Part shown: positions 1 to 7,504 of the stretch, one piece after another
Layout: each line of letters begins with the position of its first letter
How positions within the stretch are numbered: the stretch's first letter is position 1
From: Rhodoplanes sp. Z2-YC6860
Lineage (GTDB): Bacteria > Pseudomonadota > Alphaproteobacteria > Rhizobiales > Xanthobacteraceae
Reading direction: 5' to 3'
Assembly (NCBI RefSeq): GCF_001579845.1
Contig: NZ_CP007440.1
Location: 6,098,029 to 6,162,028, forward strand
Length of the DNA: 64,000 nt
Program-made: the position numbers and the translations under genes
The notes under the pieces: model-generated
Told to the model about the DNA's origin: nothing
Seen by the model: only the letters and a program-made list of their open reading frames with translations
Database searches by the model: none

Positions 1-2
1 CC

Positions 3-257
3 AACGACGAAGAGCCCATTCACCACCATCGATGGCCATCAGTTTTCGTCTTGGATCAAGTTCAGGGGCCAATCCATGACTTTGCTCCTGATGGGACCCA
101 ACTTCCGCCGAACCGAGACGTTCTACGAGCTCTCCAGAGTTGGGATGGTCAGGGGTGTTTGGTGGTGAATATGGCGCCGCAACCGCTCGGACGAGTTTTC
201 AACGCTTCGGGAAAAACGGTTCACGGCATTCGCGTTGAGATGAAGCCATCGACGTAG
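3..257 (+). CDS. C-terminal part of an unrecognised protein (5' end outside window)
   Basis: The frame is open from the window edge to a TAG at 255-257, giving about 84 residues that end in VHGIRVEMKPST. The composition is that of a soluble protein, with no repeats or membrane segment, and I recognise no family. An internal TTG at 51 could serve as a start, but the frame is open upstream of it, so a truncated larger gene is more likely. It converges on the leftward operon that begins downstream, with a GC-rich hairpin at 293-309 between them. It could also be a chance open frame in GC-rich DNA. Confidence 0.35.
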   Translation, partial: NDEEPIHHHRWPSVFVLDQVQGPIHDFAPDGTQLPPNRDVLRALQSWDGQGCLVVNMAPQPLGRVFNASGKTVHGIRVEMKPST

Positions 258-292
258 CAACCAAGTGACGGTTGCGACTGGCACTGAGCGGA

Positions 293-309
293 GGCCAGCG
301 CTGCTGGCC
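293..309. terminator. Hairpin between convergent genes
   Basis: Perfect 7-bp stem GGCCAGC / GCTGGCC with a 3-nt loop, lying between the convergent ends at 257 and 386. No T-run follows on either strand, so a rho-independent role is only suggested. Confidence 0.35.
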
Positions 310-385
310 CGAGGTCAGCCCTTACACTTTGAAGACATCGCCGGCGGCGGGCCTTGAGGTCAGCTTATGACGCGAAGCGCACTCC

Positions 386-856
386 CTACTGCGTGCGATC
401 AAGCTTGAATGCCGCATAAACGATGCTCATGGCCACGCTGTAAGTCAGAAGCATCCCGAGAGAAAACACGGCGGGCCAGAAGCCGAGACCAAGCTGCGCT
501 GCAAAGACGCCCATGCCGAGCAGCGGAAAGAATATCAGCATCATTGCGGCCCACCCCAGGACACCAAAGATCAAGCCCTTGATCACGCTGTTGCTGCCGG
601 GAAGACGCCGGTAGAGGTGGGAGAACGCAAAGCTGACAATGATCGAGCCGTTGAGAAATGACAGCGCCCAGGGCACGAGCGGATGAATGTCGCTTCCGAC
701 CCAATGGCCCAGCGTGATCTGGAGACGCTCGTACGGCTGAAAAGACGGAAGAATGCCGCTGCGGAATTTTGCGTACATCAGCAGTGAATGAGCAACGCTG
801 CCGCTCAGTCCCGCAATGATTGTTCGCCAACCGTGTCTAAGCGAACACTTCAACAT
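386..856 (-). CDS. Small polytopic membrane protein, last gene of sulfur operon
   Basis: A 156-residue protein with about four hydrophobic segments (residues ~12-28, 62-80, 92-115, 120-145) and no visible catalytic motif. It resembles uncharacterised inner-membrane proteins; I cannot name the family with certainty. The ATG at 854-856 is chosen over the TTG just before it. It begins three bases after the stop of the cytochrome c'-like gene, so it is almost certainly co-transcribed as the last gene of the operon that starts at 3332. The context suggests a membrane partner of the periplasmic cytochrome or of the sulfur carriers, but that is inference only. Confidence 0.7.
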   Translation of the reverse strand: MLKCSLRHGWRTIIAGLSGSVAHSLLMYAKFRSGILPSFQPYERLQITLGHWVGSDIHPLVPWALSFLNGSIIVSFAFSHLYRRLPGSNSVIKGLIFGVLGWAAMMLIFFPLLGMGVFAAQLGLGFWPAVFSLGMLLTYSVAMSIVYAAFKLDRTQ

Positions 857-859
857 CAA

Positions 860-1366
860 TCATTGGAGCCGGTAGGCAGAATGACAGGCTACACAAGCGC
901 CAGTGACCTTCGAAAGAGCCGCGAGCGCGGGCTTCAGGTCACCGGTCACGCCGGAGTTCTGAACCTCTATAGCGAACCTGCTGGCCTCGCGGTGCATCTG
1001 AGTGCCAATGTCCTGCATGCCTTGCGGCATGTATTTGGCAATCTCTTGAGCTCCGTGCAGGCTGAGCGAACTCATCCCCAGACGCTGCTCCGCTAAACGG
1101 CTCGCGGCTTCCTCCTGACCGCGCCCGATCGCCTCTTGGACTTCCTGCAACGCGAGCAAGTGATCGCGCATATTGGTCAGTGTATGCTCGCGTAACGCAT
1201 CAGGTAAGCGAACGAATTCGCGATCATCGTTGACGTGGCCGGAAGCTTCGTGTTCACCGCCGCCGTGGTGGGTATGCTGGCCCCAAGCCAGCGATGCGCC
1301 GGCTATGACAGCGACAAACAGCAATGCCGTCGAGGCGACCGTATTTCGGCGCACTCCGAATGCCAT
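860..1366 (-). CDS. Periplasmic cytochrome c'-like protein (class II c-type cytochrome)
   Basis: 168 residues. An N-terminal signal peptide (hydrophobic core ~11-28, cleavage near SLAWGQ) is followed by a His-rich stretch (HTHHGG) and an all-helical region. A single haem-attachment motif CVACH lies at residues 158-162, four helices downstream and close to the C-terminus, as in cytochromes c' and c556. The role would be periplasmic electron transfer or binding of small ligands. Its ATG overlaps the stop of the upstream cupin gene (TGATG), which indicates translational coupling. Placement with a thiol dioxygenase-like protein and sulfur carriers suggests oxidation of a sulfur compound or sensing of redox state, by inference. 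Confidence 0.8.
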   Translation of the reverse strand: MAFGVRRNTVASTALLFVAVIAGASLAWGQHTHHGGGEHEASGHVNDDREFVRLPDALREHTLTNMRDHLLALQEVQEAIGRGQEEAASRLAEQRLGMSSLSLHGAQEIAKYMPQGMQDIGTQMHREASRFAIEVQNSGVTGDLKPALAALSKVTGACVACHSAYRLQ

Positions 1367-1872
1367 CAGGCCGCGATCTCGAATTTATCGCGCTTTACCT
1401 TCGTGAGATCGACGCCCTCGATACGGATCAAGCGGGTTTCGCTCTCGCGCCTCGGCGAATGCACATCGCCTTCATTGTAAACGTGGGCCTTGCCGGGTGT
1501 CAGATCGTAGGTGCGCCCCCTCGCGACTTTGCCAGGCCGGCCGTTCGCCGGCTTTTCGAGAAGACGCCAATCGGTCATTTCCGTGACGCCGGTAACCTGA
1601 CTGTAGATCGCCCAGCTTGGGCCGTGATCGTGCGGCGAACTGTTCTTCGCCCCTTTATAGACGTGCGCGAGAATGCAGAAGTGCAGATCGGGATCCTCGT
1701 AGAGAATTTTCCGCTCGGCGTCCGCATCCGAGCCGAGATACTTGGCAACGAACTCCGGATCGGTGGACGCCTTCTCAGTGTATTGGCGTACCAGCTCGCG
1801 ACCCGCCGGCCCCGGATCTTTTAACAGGGCAGCGCGGCAATCGGTTGAATATTGCTCTAGCGTGTAGCTCAC
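1366..1872 (-). CDS. Cysteine dioxygenase-like cupin (thiol dioxygenase family)
   Basis: 168 residues from the GTG at 1870-1872, chosen because GGGGGA lies about 7 nt upstream; a TTG at 1887 would overlap that ribosome-binding site. The family inserts both atoms of O2 into a thiol to give a sulfinate, using non-haem Fe(II) held by three His. Visible ligands are H81 and H83 in SPHDHG and probably H138 in EGDVHSP; the segment from about 66 to 140 fits the cupin barrel. The substrate (cysteine, 3-mercaptopropionate or another thiol) cannot be told from the sequence. It sits between the DUF2892 gene and the cytochrome in a sulfur-related operon, consistent with thiol or sulfide handling in the cytoplasm. 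Confidence 0.75.
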   Translation of the reverse strand: MSYTLEQYSTDCRAALLKDPGPAGRELVRQYTEKASTDPEFVAKYLGSDADAERKILYEDPDLHFCILAHVYKGAKNSSPHDHGPSWAIYSQVTGVTEMTDWRLLEKPANGRPGKVARGRTYDLTPGKAHVYNEGDVHSPRRESETRLIRIEGVDLTKVKRDKFEIAA

Positions 1873-1933
1873 GGCCAATTCCCCCAATTATAATACAGCA
1901 TCATAGCAGAACCCACACGGGAACGCATGCGTA

Positions 1934-2143
1934 TCAGGCGTGATGGCGCATTCCGCAGGTGCTCATACCAAAAAGCGAATAGGCCGGGCAGACTCCCAAC
2001 ACCGCTGTCAGCAGCGGCACGACCCCGATCCAGCCAACCCAGTTCCAGCCAGTCTGCGGAAACCCGAACGGAACAGCAAAACAAATCAGCAGCACTCCCA
2101 CTGCGATACGCACGATGCGGTCACTCAGTCCAACATTCGTCAT
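1934..2143 (-). CDS. DUF2892 (YgaP-like transmembrane) protein
   Basis: 69 residues with two hydrophobic hairpin segments and the typical opening NVGLSDRIVRIAVG followed by CPAYSLFG. This is the DUF2892/YgaP membrane-anchor family, often fused to or encoded beside rhodanese and other sulfur-transfer domains. A good Shine-Dalgarno (AAAGGG) precedes the ATG. Two cysteines (in GVCPAYS and TCGM) could carry persulfide, as in YgaP-type proteins, but that is inference. It lies between the YeeE/YedE pair and the cupin dioxygenase in one leftward transcription unit. Confidence 0.8.
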   Translation of the reverse strand: MTNVGLSDRIVRIAVGVLLICFAVPFGFPQTGWNWVGWIGVVPLLTAVLGVCPAYSLFGMSTCGMRHHA

Positions 2144-2179
2144 GACTTTGCCCTTTCTTCACAGCGCACAAGCAAAGAA

Positions 2180-2797
2180 CTATTCGGCAGGAGCCATCTT
2201 GCTGTGAGACTTCGCGAAAGCACTCAACGCATTGCCGTCATTGTCTGTCCCGAGATCATCGCGCCATGGGCGCATCCGCTCCATTGCGAAGAGAACGACG
2301 ACGATGGCCGAGGACAGAACGATAGCGCCCAGCCAGTAAGGAATGCCCAGAAGATCGGTAAAGATGAGCTTGGGACCGGTGCCGATCAGTGCCCTATCGA
2401 GCAACGGCTGCGCGTACGAAAACACAACAGCGCCTAGCAGTCCGCCAGCAAGCGTGAACAAGGCGTCGCGATAGCCGGCACCGATCTGGGCCAGCGTGGT
2501 GCCGGGACAGGCGCCGGCAAGCGCGATGCCTGCACCGAGGATCAATCCTCCGATGGCATCCGCGGCGTAAAGCGCCGCCTTGGGCTGCAGTTTGACGAAG
2601 CCGAGGCCGTTGAGCGCGGCGAGGACTAAGGCTCCGGTGGCAATCGCGGTCAAGAAGACCTTGAGCATGATAAAATTGCGCAATTGCATCTGGCCGACAA
2701 TGATGCCGGGCTCGAACACGCGCGACTTTTCAAGTGCGAAGCCGAACACAACTCCCATCACCAGGCCGGCAATGATCGCAGGGATCACGGAGGACAT
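2180..2797 (-). CDS. YeeE/YedE family sulfur-compound transporter, C-terminal-type half
   Basis: 205 residues from the ATG at 2795-2797, which has AGGAG upstream; a longer frame exists but lacks support. The protein is strongly hydrophobic with about five membrane helices. It carries the family signature GACPGTTLAQIG (about residues 95-106), where the Cys is thought to take part in moving thiosulfate or related sulfur species through the membrane. Together with the preceding gene, the other half, it forms a split two-gene transporter of the DUF395/PmpAB kind. The two genes are 13 bases apart. It is the second gene of the FixK-box operon. Confidence 0.85.
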   Translation of the reverse strand: MSSVIPAIIAGLVMGVVFGFALEKSRVFEPGIIVGQMQLRNFIMLKVFLTAIATGALVLAALNGLGFVKLQPKAALYAADAIGGLILGAGIALAGACPGTTLAQIGAGYRDALFTLAGGLLGAVVFSYAQPLLDRALIGTGPKLIFTDLLGIPYWLGAIVLSSAIVVVLFAMERMRPWRDDLGTDNDGNALSAFAKSHSKMAPAE

Positions 2798-2810
2798 GCG
2801 AACTCCTGGA

Positions 2811-3332
2811 TCAAATTCGGCGAAGCAAAAGCGAGGCGGAAAAGATCCCACCGGCAAACATGGCGACAACCGCAACGGTCGATCCGACGGACAATTGGGT
2901 AAGACCGGATAGTCCATGGCCGCTCGTGCATCCATCGGCGATGCGTGCGCCGAGGAGCATCAGGAAGCCGGCCACAAATGCCAGCCCGTATCTGTACGCC
3001 CGCGCGGGCGAACCGAGCGCCCGGGCCCAGATTGGAGAAATGGGCTGCCGTCGGGCGCCGGATAGTTTCATCGATGCGAAGGCGCCAGCTGCGATGCCAA
3101 TCACCAGCGCCACTTGCCACAAATTCTTGGCGGTCGTTGCGACGTGTTTGGCAACGTAGTCGCCCGTCAGCAAGGTTGGGTCAAGCCAGCCAGCGAGAGA
3201 CGCCCCGACCGTGACATAGGACGACGAAGTGCCTAGCGCAGTTTCGATCATCAGAAATGCCGGGATCTGCAGGAGTCCGATTGCTACCCCGGCGACATAG
3301 GGCGACCAAGCCTTGTCATAAATCGAGGGCAT
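2811..3332 (-). CDS. YeeE/YedE family sulfur-compound transporter, N-terminal-type half
   Basis: 173 residues from the ATG at 3330-3332 (MPSIYDKAW), preceded by GAGGT. It has four to five membrane helices and the conserved motif ADGCTSGHGLSG near residues 130-141, whose Cys is part of the sulfur-relay path in YeeE-type channels. It is half the length of a full YeeE and complements the next gene, so the two probably assemble into one inner-membrane transporter. It is the first gene of the leftward operon and lies about 57 bases downstream of a near-perfect FNR/FixK box, which suggests induction under low oxygen. Confidence 0.85.
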   Translation of the reverse strand: MPSIYDKAWSPYVAGVAIGLLQIPAFLMIETALGTSSSYVTVGASLAGWLDPTLLTGDYVAKHVATTAKNLWQVALVIGIAAGAFASMKLSGARRQPISPIWARALGSPARAYRYGLAFVAGFLMLLGARIADGCTSGHGLSGLTQLSVGSTVAVVAMFAGGIFSASLLLRRI

Positions 3333-3388
3333 ATCGACCTCACAGATTCTATGAAACACAAAGGATAATGACAGCCTTTGGGTCAACA

Positions 3389-3402
3389 TTGATATGGATC
3401 AA
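3389..3402. promoter_or_regulatory. FNR/FixK-type operator (TTGATATGGATCAA)
   Basis: Perfect TTGAT-N4-ATCAA dyad, the consensus for FNR/FixK/Anr regulators of alphaproteobacteria. It is centred about 63 bases upstream of the start of the YeeE-type gene at 3332. The gene on its other side ends towards it, so the only reasonable target is the leftward sulfur operon. Spacing to the start allows a class II promoter (box near -41). Confidence 0.7.
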
Positions 3403-3563
3403 AGCCAGCTCACCTTGTCTGCCGGAGTCGCTCACAATCGAACTCCGCGTGGCAGCTATTGAAAAACCGATGTGCGCTGCCACGGCAGGTATCGGTGATA
3501 CACAGGACATGCGGGGAACACGGAAAAAGCCACGTCCATGACCTGACGCGTCATCAGTTGGGT

Positions 3564-4613
3564 TTAATGTCGATGTGTGTGATGCATGTCGGGCACATGT
3601 GGATGAGCGTGCCTCATCGGCTTGTGTTCGTGAAAATGCGTATGCGGCTCTCCGGGCGGATCAAGCGTGTCATGCGCATGTTGGTGGTGTTCATCATGAA
3701 CATGGGGGTGAGCGTGCGCCATCGCCTCGTGGGCGTGCTCATGTTCGTGGCGTTCACTTAGGTGCAGCCATACGCCTACCGCCATCCAGCAGCCCGCCGC
3801 GAGGAGTTGCGCCGTGATGGGTTCAGCCAACGCTGCCACCGATACGGCGCTGCCAATGAAAGGGGCGGTTGCAAAATATGCACCTGTTCGCGCGGTCCCA
3901 AGATCACGAAGCGCAAACACAAACAGCACAAGGCTGACGCCATAGCCGACAAAGCCGACGAATGTGGCCGCCAATACGGCGGCCACATTCGGCAGCGCAC
4001 CACCCAGCAGCAGCCCGAGCGCCAAGTTGAACGGCCCCGCGATCAGCCCTTTGAGCTCGACGATCTGCAGGGGGTCTGCCAGCGACACCTTGCGCGTCAA
4101 ATTATTGTCGAGACCCCAGAAAACGCATGCGCCGATAATGGCCAGCGGGCCAGTCAGGCTGTCGAGCGTCGGCGTGCCCTGCCATGACACGATCGCAGCG
4201 CCCGCGATCAGGCATATCATGCCGAGCGCAATGCGGCGGTCGAAGTTCTCGTGGAAAATGAACCATGCCATCAGGGCCGTTGTGGCCCCTTCAAATGTGA
4301 GCAGCAGCGAGCTTGTGGCCGCATCGGTCCGGCCAAGGCCTAGCATCAACAGAAGAGGTCCAAGCACGCCGCCAGCGGCAATCGCAGCCCCGAGCCAAGG
4401 GAGGTCTCTGCGGGATATCGCAACCTCGGGAGCGCGCGATACCATTGACGGCCACGCGCGTCGCAATATCGCGATGCCCGCGCCCGCCCCACAATAAAGC
4501 AAGCCAGCGAGCACCGCCGGATGTACGGATCCTACCAGAACCTTGGCTGCAGGCGTCGATACGCCGAACAACGCTGCTGACACAAGCGCGTAAAGGACCG
4601 CCGTTCGGTTCAT
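3564..4613 (-). CDS. EamA/DMT-superfamily permease with histidine-rich C-terminal tail
   Basis: 349 residues. Residues 1-285 hold two EamA repeats of about five membrane helices each (opening ALVSAALFGVSTPAAKVL; second repeat around GPLAIIGACVFWGLDN), as in drug/metabolite exporters. From about residue 284 a soluble tail of some 65 residues contains about two dozen His in HxH patterns mixed with Asp and Glu. Such tails in other transporters bind Zn, Ni or Co, so the cargo or the regulation may involve a divalent metal; the family name alone does not give the substrate. It stands alone between a regulatory region and a hairpin. Tail length is unusual for the family. Confidence 0.8.
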   Translation of the reverse strand: MNRTAVLYALVSAALFGVSTPAAKVLVGSVHPAVLAGLLYCGAGAGIAILRRAWPSMVSRAPEVAISRRDLPWLGAAIAAGGVLGPLLLMLGLGRTDAATSSLLLTFEGATTALMAWFIFHENFDRRIALGMICLIAGAAIVSWQGTPTLDSLTGPLAIIGACVFWGLDNNLTRKVSLADPLQIVELKGLIAGPFNLALGLLLGGALPNVAAVLAATFVGFVGYGVSLVLFVFALRDLGTARTGAYFATAPFIGSAVSVAALAEPITAQLLAAGCWMAVGVWLHLSERHEHEHAHEAMAHAHPHVHDEHHQHAHDTLDPPGEPHTHFHEHKPMRHAHPHVPDMHHTHRH

Positions 4614-4637
4614 ATGGCAATACTAGCGTCAATCAGC

Positions 4638-4692
4638 CGAAATGTCTGCCTTTGGCACATTTCGACCGGCATCGATATCCGCATAATGCCGG
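4638..4692. terminator. Two adjacent hairpins downstream of a glycosyltransferase gene
   Basis: Stem 1 pairs CGAAATGT (4638-4645) with ACATTTCG (4657-4664). Stem 2 pairs CCGGCAT (4666-4672) with ATGCCGG (4686-4692). They lie just after the stop at 4721 of the leftward glycosyltransferase gene, where a transcription end is expected. Neither has a clear T-run. Confidence 0.35.
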
Positions 4693-4720
4693 CGATTGGA
4701 ATGGTTGTTGCCCCCACTCC

Positions 4721-5854
4721 TCACCTGAGACTGCGGGCTCCGGGCCGGCCATCATCGATCAGCGCGGAAAGCCGGTCGAGTGCCCGTTGGCAACCGTCTG
4801 CGTCCCCAACTTCGACCCGTTGATAAGCCGGACCAAGGTCCTTGGCGCACAGCAGGTGCACGTCAGATTTCTCACTGCCGATAAACAACACAGCCTTCCC
4901 TGACTCGATGCAGCCATACACCTTCGACGGCAGAACAAAGCCGACGAAGGGATCCGATAGAGCGATAAGGTGAGCATCCGGCGTGACCAAGAGCGAAGCC
5001 AGCTGCTCGATCGGCACAGGAGCACCTTTGACGTACGGCAGGTCATGGGCCTGCAACGCCTGTTCGATCGCGCTGACCGCTGAGCCGGTGGCATTGAGCC
5101 AGAGCGTGAAACGCGCGGTGCCTTTCTGGTGGTGCAGCCGATACCCCTCGAGGAAGGTGCGATGGTCGTGCGCAACACCCCAGTTGCCGGAATAAAGCAA
5201 CAGCAGAGAAGCTTGAGCTCCGTTCGGGCGGGACAGCGGCAGTGTCTCCTGGGTAATAGCGACGGGTGAAGAATCCCGCTTCAGTTCGATTCGTTCCGCC
5301 GGGATGCCGATCTCGCACAGTCGCGCAATCTGATCCTTTCCGAGCACCTCGAACTGATCGATGCGGCGTCGCCAGAATACGGTCAGGCGATAGAGCAAGT
5401 TGAGAAGCAAGCCGGCGCTCCCCCGTTGTGCGATCGCGCACTCGGGGTGGAAGTCTGTGATGCGATAGACGAGACGTTTTCGCAGCAGGAGATTGGCCGG
5501 CGCCATCCAATGTATGAGAAGCGGCGGACTTCCCGTGAACAAAATTGTGTCGGCAGTTCGCATTTCGCGCCAGAGGCGCCACAGAAGACGATTGTTCGTT
5601 TTGATGGTCCAAAGCAAGCGGCGTAGCGTATCGGTCTTGTCGTACAGCACCGTTTTCAACTTGATCTCACGGTACCGTCCGGGACCGACTGCTTCGCTGC
5701 GCTCGCTGTCGCCATTCGAAGAAAGCCCTGCGAGCGTTACGTCGTGGCCTTCGGACGCCAACTTGCGCGCCCAAATCACGCCGTACTGGCCGACTGCTCC
5801 AAAATCGGGCGGCAACCAGTCGCAGATGTAAAGTATCCGCTGGGACCTATTCAA
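4721..5854 (-). CDS. Glycosyltransferase (GT4-like, WbuB-type)
   Basis: 377 residues, GT-B fold. The N-terminal domain begins RILYICDWLPPDFGAVGQYG and the C-terminal nucleotide-sugar domain holds LLYSGNWGVAHD (~215) and LPSKVYGCIESGKAVLFIG (~315), the form seen in WbuB-like enzymes instead of a strict E-x7-E. It probably transfers a sugar to a lipid-linked or surface glycan at the inner face of the membrane; donor and acceptor are unknown. The only start I find is a TTG at 5854 with no strong ribosome-binding site, so the true start may differ slightly. It is separated from the main polysaccharide island by the type I secretion module. Confidence 0.75.
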   Translation of the reverse strand: MNRSQRILYICDWLPPDFGAVGQYGVIWARKLASEGHDVTLAGLSSNGDSERSEAVGPGRYREIKLKTVLYDKTDTLRRLLWTIKTNNRLLWRLWREMRTADTILFTGSPPLLIHWMAPANLLLRKRLVYRITDFHPECAIAQRGSAGLLLNLLYRLTVFWRRRIDQFEVLGKDQIARLCEIGIPAERIELKRDSSPVAITQETLPLSRPNGAQASLLLLYSGNWGVAHDHRTFLEGYRLHHQKGTARFTLWLNATGSAVSAIEQALQAHDLPYVKGAPVPIEQLASLLVTPDAHLIALSDPFVGFVLPSKVYGCIESGKAVLFIGSEKSDVHLLCAKDLGPAYQRVEVGDADGCQRALDRLSALIDDGRPGARSLR

Positions 5855-6073
5855 GGGCTTGGGCCGTCGTTGCGTGCCAAGGGCATGGGCCTAAGGTCTG
5901 CTTTTAGAACGAGCGCTTCAGGAACAGAACAGACCAAAACGATTTAAGAATCGTATTTTCCAGCTTGCGCGGCCGGGCGTATCGACTTTTTGGCAAACTT
6001 CCCGTGGTACAAACTGCGACATGGCCTGCCAGCCGGATGGAACCGATGGCTTCCATGACGCCGGGCGAGCAAG

Positions 6074-7498
6074 CTACCGCTGGCGAAAAGCCCGGTTGAA
6101 TGACATCGTCAAGGGCCCAACGACGTAGTCGAACGCAGTTCGCTGGACCGTCGGAATCATGACTGTCGCTGGCATCCCGGGGTAGAGCTTCGCATTGGGA
6201 ATGTCATGAAGTTCTTTCTCGTCGACCTCGATCAGCGCGACGTAATACGGATTGCCCGTACGCTGATCCGTCAGCCGGTCGGCAGAAACCTGCAGAACCT
6301 GCCCCTGCACGACGGGCGTGATGCGCTGCTTGTAGGCGGTGAGATGGACATCGGCACGCATCTGAGGCCGCACCTCGCTGATATCTTCGACAGCGATTTG
6401 TGCCTCGACAATCAGCATGTCCTCTTCGGGAACGACGTCTAGAATCTTGTCGCCCCGGTTGATGACCGCCCCGACCGAGAAAACGTTCAGCCCAACGACC
6501 TTTCCTGTGTAGGGCGACCGGATATCCACCCGACCAAGGACAGCCTGTGCGTTCGCACGACGAGGGATAACCTCGAGCAGTTTGGCTTGCGTATCCCGCA
6601 GGTCCTTCGAAACATCAGTCATCCGATCATTGTCGAGCTGCGCAATCTGCTGCATCTGTTCCGCGATCGCCTGTTTGAACTTTGCGATATTGGCGACCAT
6701 GTCGGCCGTTTGGCCTTCCAAAGAGACGCCGGACCTTTCCAGCTGCAGGAATCGAGGTCGCGCGATGAGACCTTTGTCCACAAGCGGAGTGATGCTCTCA
6801 AGTTCTCGCTGAACCGAATCGAACTGCGCCTTGTAGGCCTTAACCTGCGCCTCCGCTCCCACAATTTGCGATTCCAGTTGCGCGATCTTCTCCTGGATGA
6901 CCTTTCGTTGGCCTTCGACCGCGGCCAGCCGGCTTTCAAGCTGATGGATCTGAGCTCGCCATATGCTTTGAACGCCGGGATCGTCAGCCTTGTCTGCGAG
7001 ATCCGAGGGTAAATTCACTATCGTGCCGCGATTGTATTCAACCCTCAGGCGCTCCTCAGTGATGCGAAGGACGTAATATTGCTGGGTGAGAACTTCGTAC
7101 TCGGCACGAGCCTGGCTGTCATCGAGGACGATCACAATGTCGCCGGCTTTGACCTTGTCGCCTTCCTTGACCTTCAGCTGCTTAACAATCCCGCCGTCGA
7201 GGTGTTGCACGCTTTTTCGATTGCCCTCGACCTTCACCACCCCATTGGCAACAACCGCTCCGTTCAATGGCGCCGTGAACGACCACACTCCGAGAACGCC
7301 AAAAAAAAGACCAACGATGATCCAGCCGACGGTTGCGACGGACGCGATCGAATCTGACGGACCGCCCGTTCTCGCCCCCGCCTGAACATCGGTGGGCCGG
7401 TGGCGTTCGCTGAGCTGCGTCAGAAGCCGCATCGCGTTTTTGACCACCTCACGCGATTGCTTCGGATGAGGTGGCGATGGCTGTACGATTTCTTTCAT
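6074..7498 (-). CDS. HlyD-family type I secretion membrane-fusion protein (PrsE-like)
   Basis: 474 residues. A short cytoplasmic N-terminus and one membrane helix (~56-76) lead into a biotinyl-lipoyl-like half-motif (VKEGDKVKAGDIVIVLDD), a long coiled coil (~155-300), then the returning lipoyl half and beta-barrel domain (RSPYTGKVVGLNVFSVG). It would link the inner-membrane ABC exporter to a TolC-like outer-membrane channel for secretion of unfolded RTX proteins. It starts 6 bases after the exporter gene, so the two form an operon. No outer-membrane factor is encoded nearby, so an unlinked TolC is needed. The likely cargo is the RTX protease at 10.2-12.6 kb. Confidence 0.9.
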   Translation of the reverse strand: MKEIVQPSPPHPKQSREVVKNAMRLLTQLSERHRPTDVQAGARTGGPSDSIASVATVGWIIVGLFFGVLGVWSFTAPLNGAVVANGVVKVEGNRKSVQHLDGGIVKQLKVKEGDKVKAGDIVIVLDDSQARAEYEVLTQQYYVLRITEERLRVEYNRGTIVNLPSDLADKADDPGVQSIWRAQIHQLESRLAAVEGQRKVIQEKIAQLESQIVGAEAQVKAYKAQFDSVQRELESITPLVDKGLIARPRFLQLERSGVSLEGQTADMVANIAKFKQAIAEQMQQIAQLDNDRMTDVSKDLRDTQAKLLEVIPRRANAQAVLGRVDIRSPYTGKVVGLNVFSVGAVINRGDKILDVVPEEDMLIVEAQIAVEDISEVRPQMRADVHLTAYKQRITPVVQGQVLQVSADRLTDQRTGNPYYVALIEVDEKELHDIPNAKLYPGMPATVMIPTVQRTAFDYVVGPLTMSFNRAFRQR

Positions 7499-7504
7499 CG
7501 CCTG

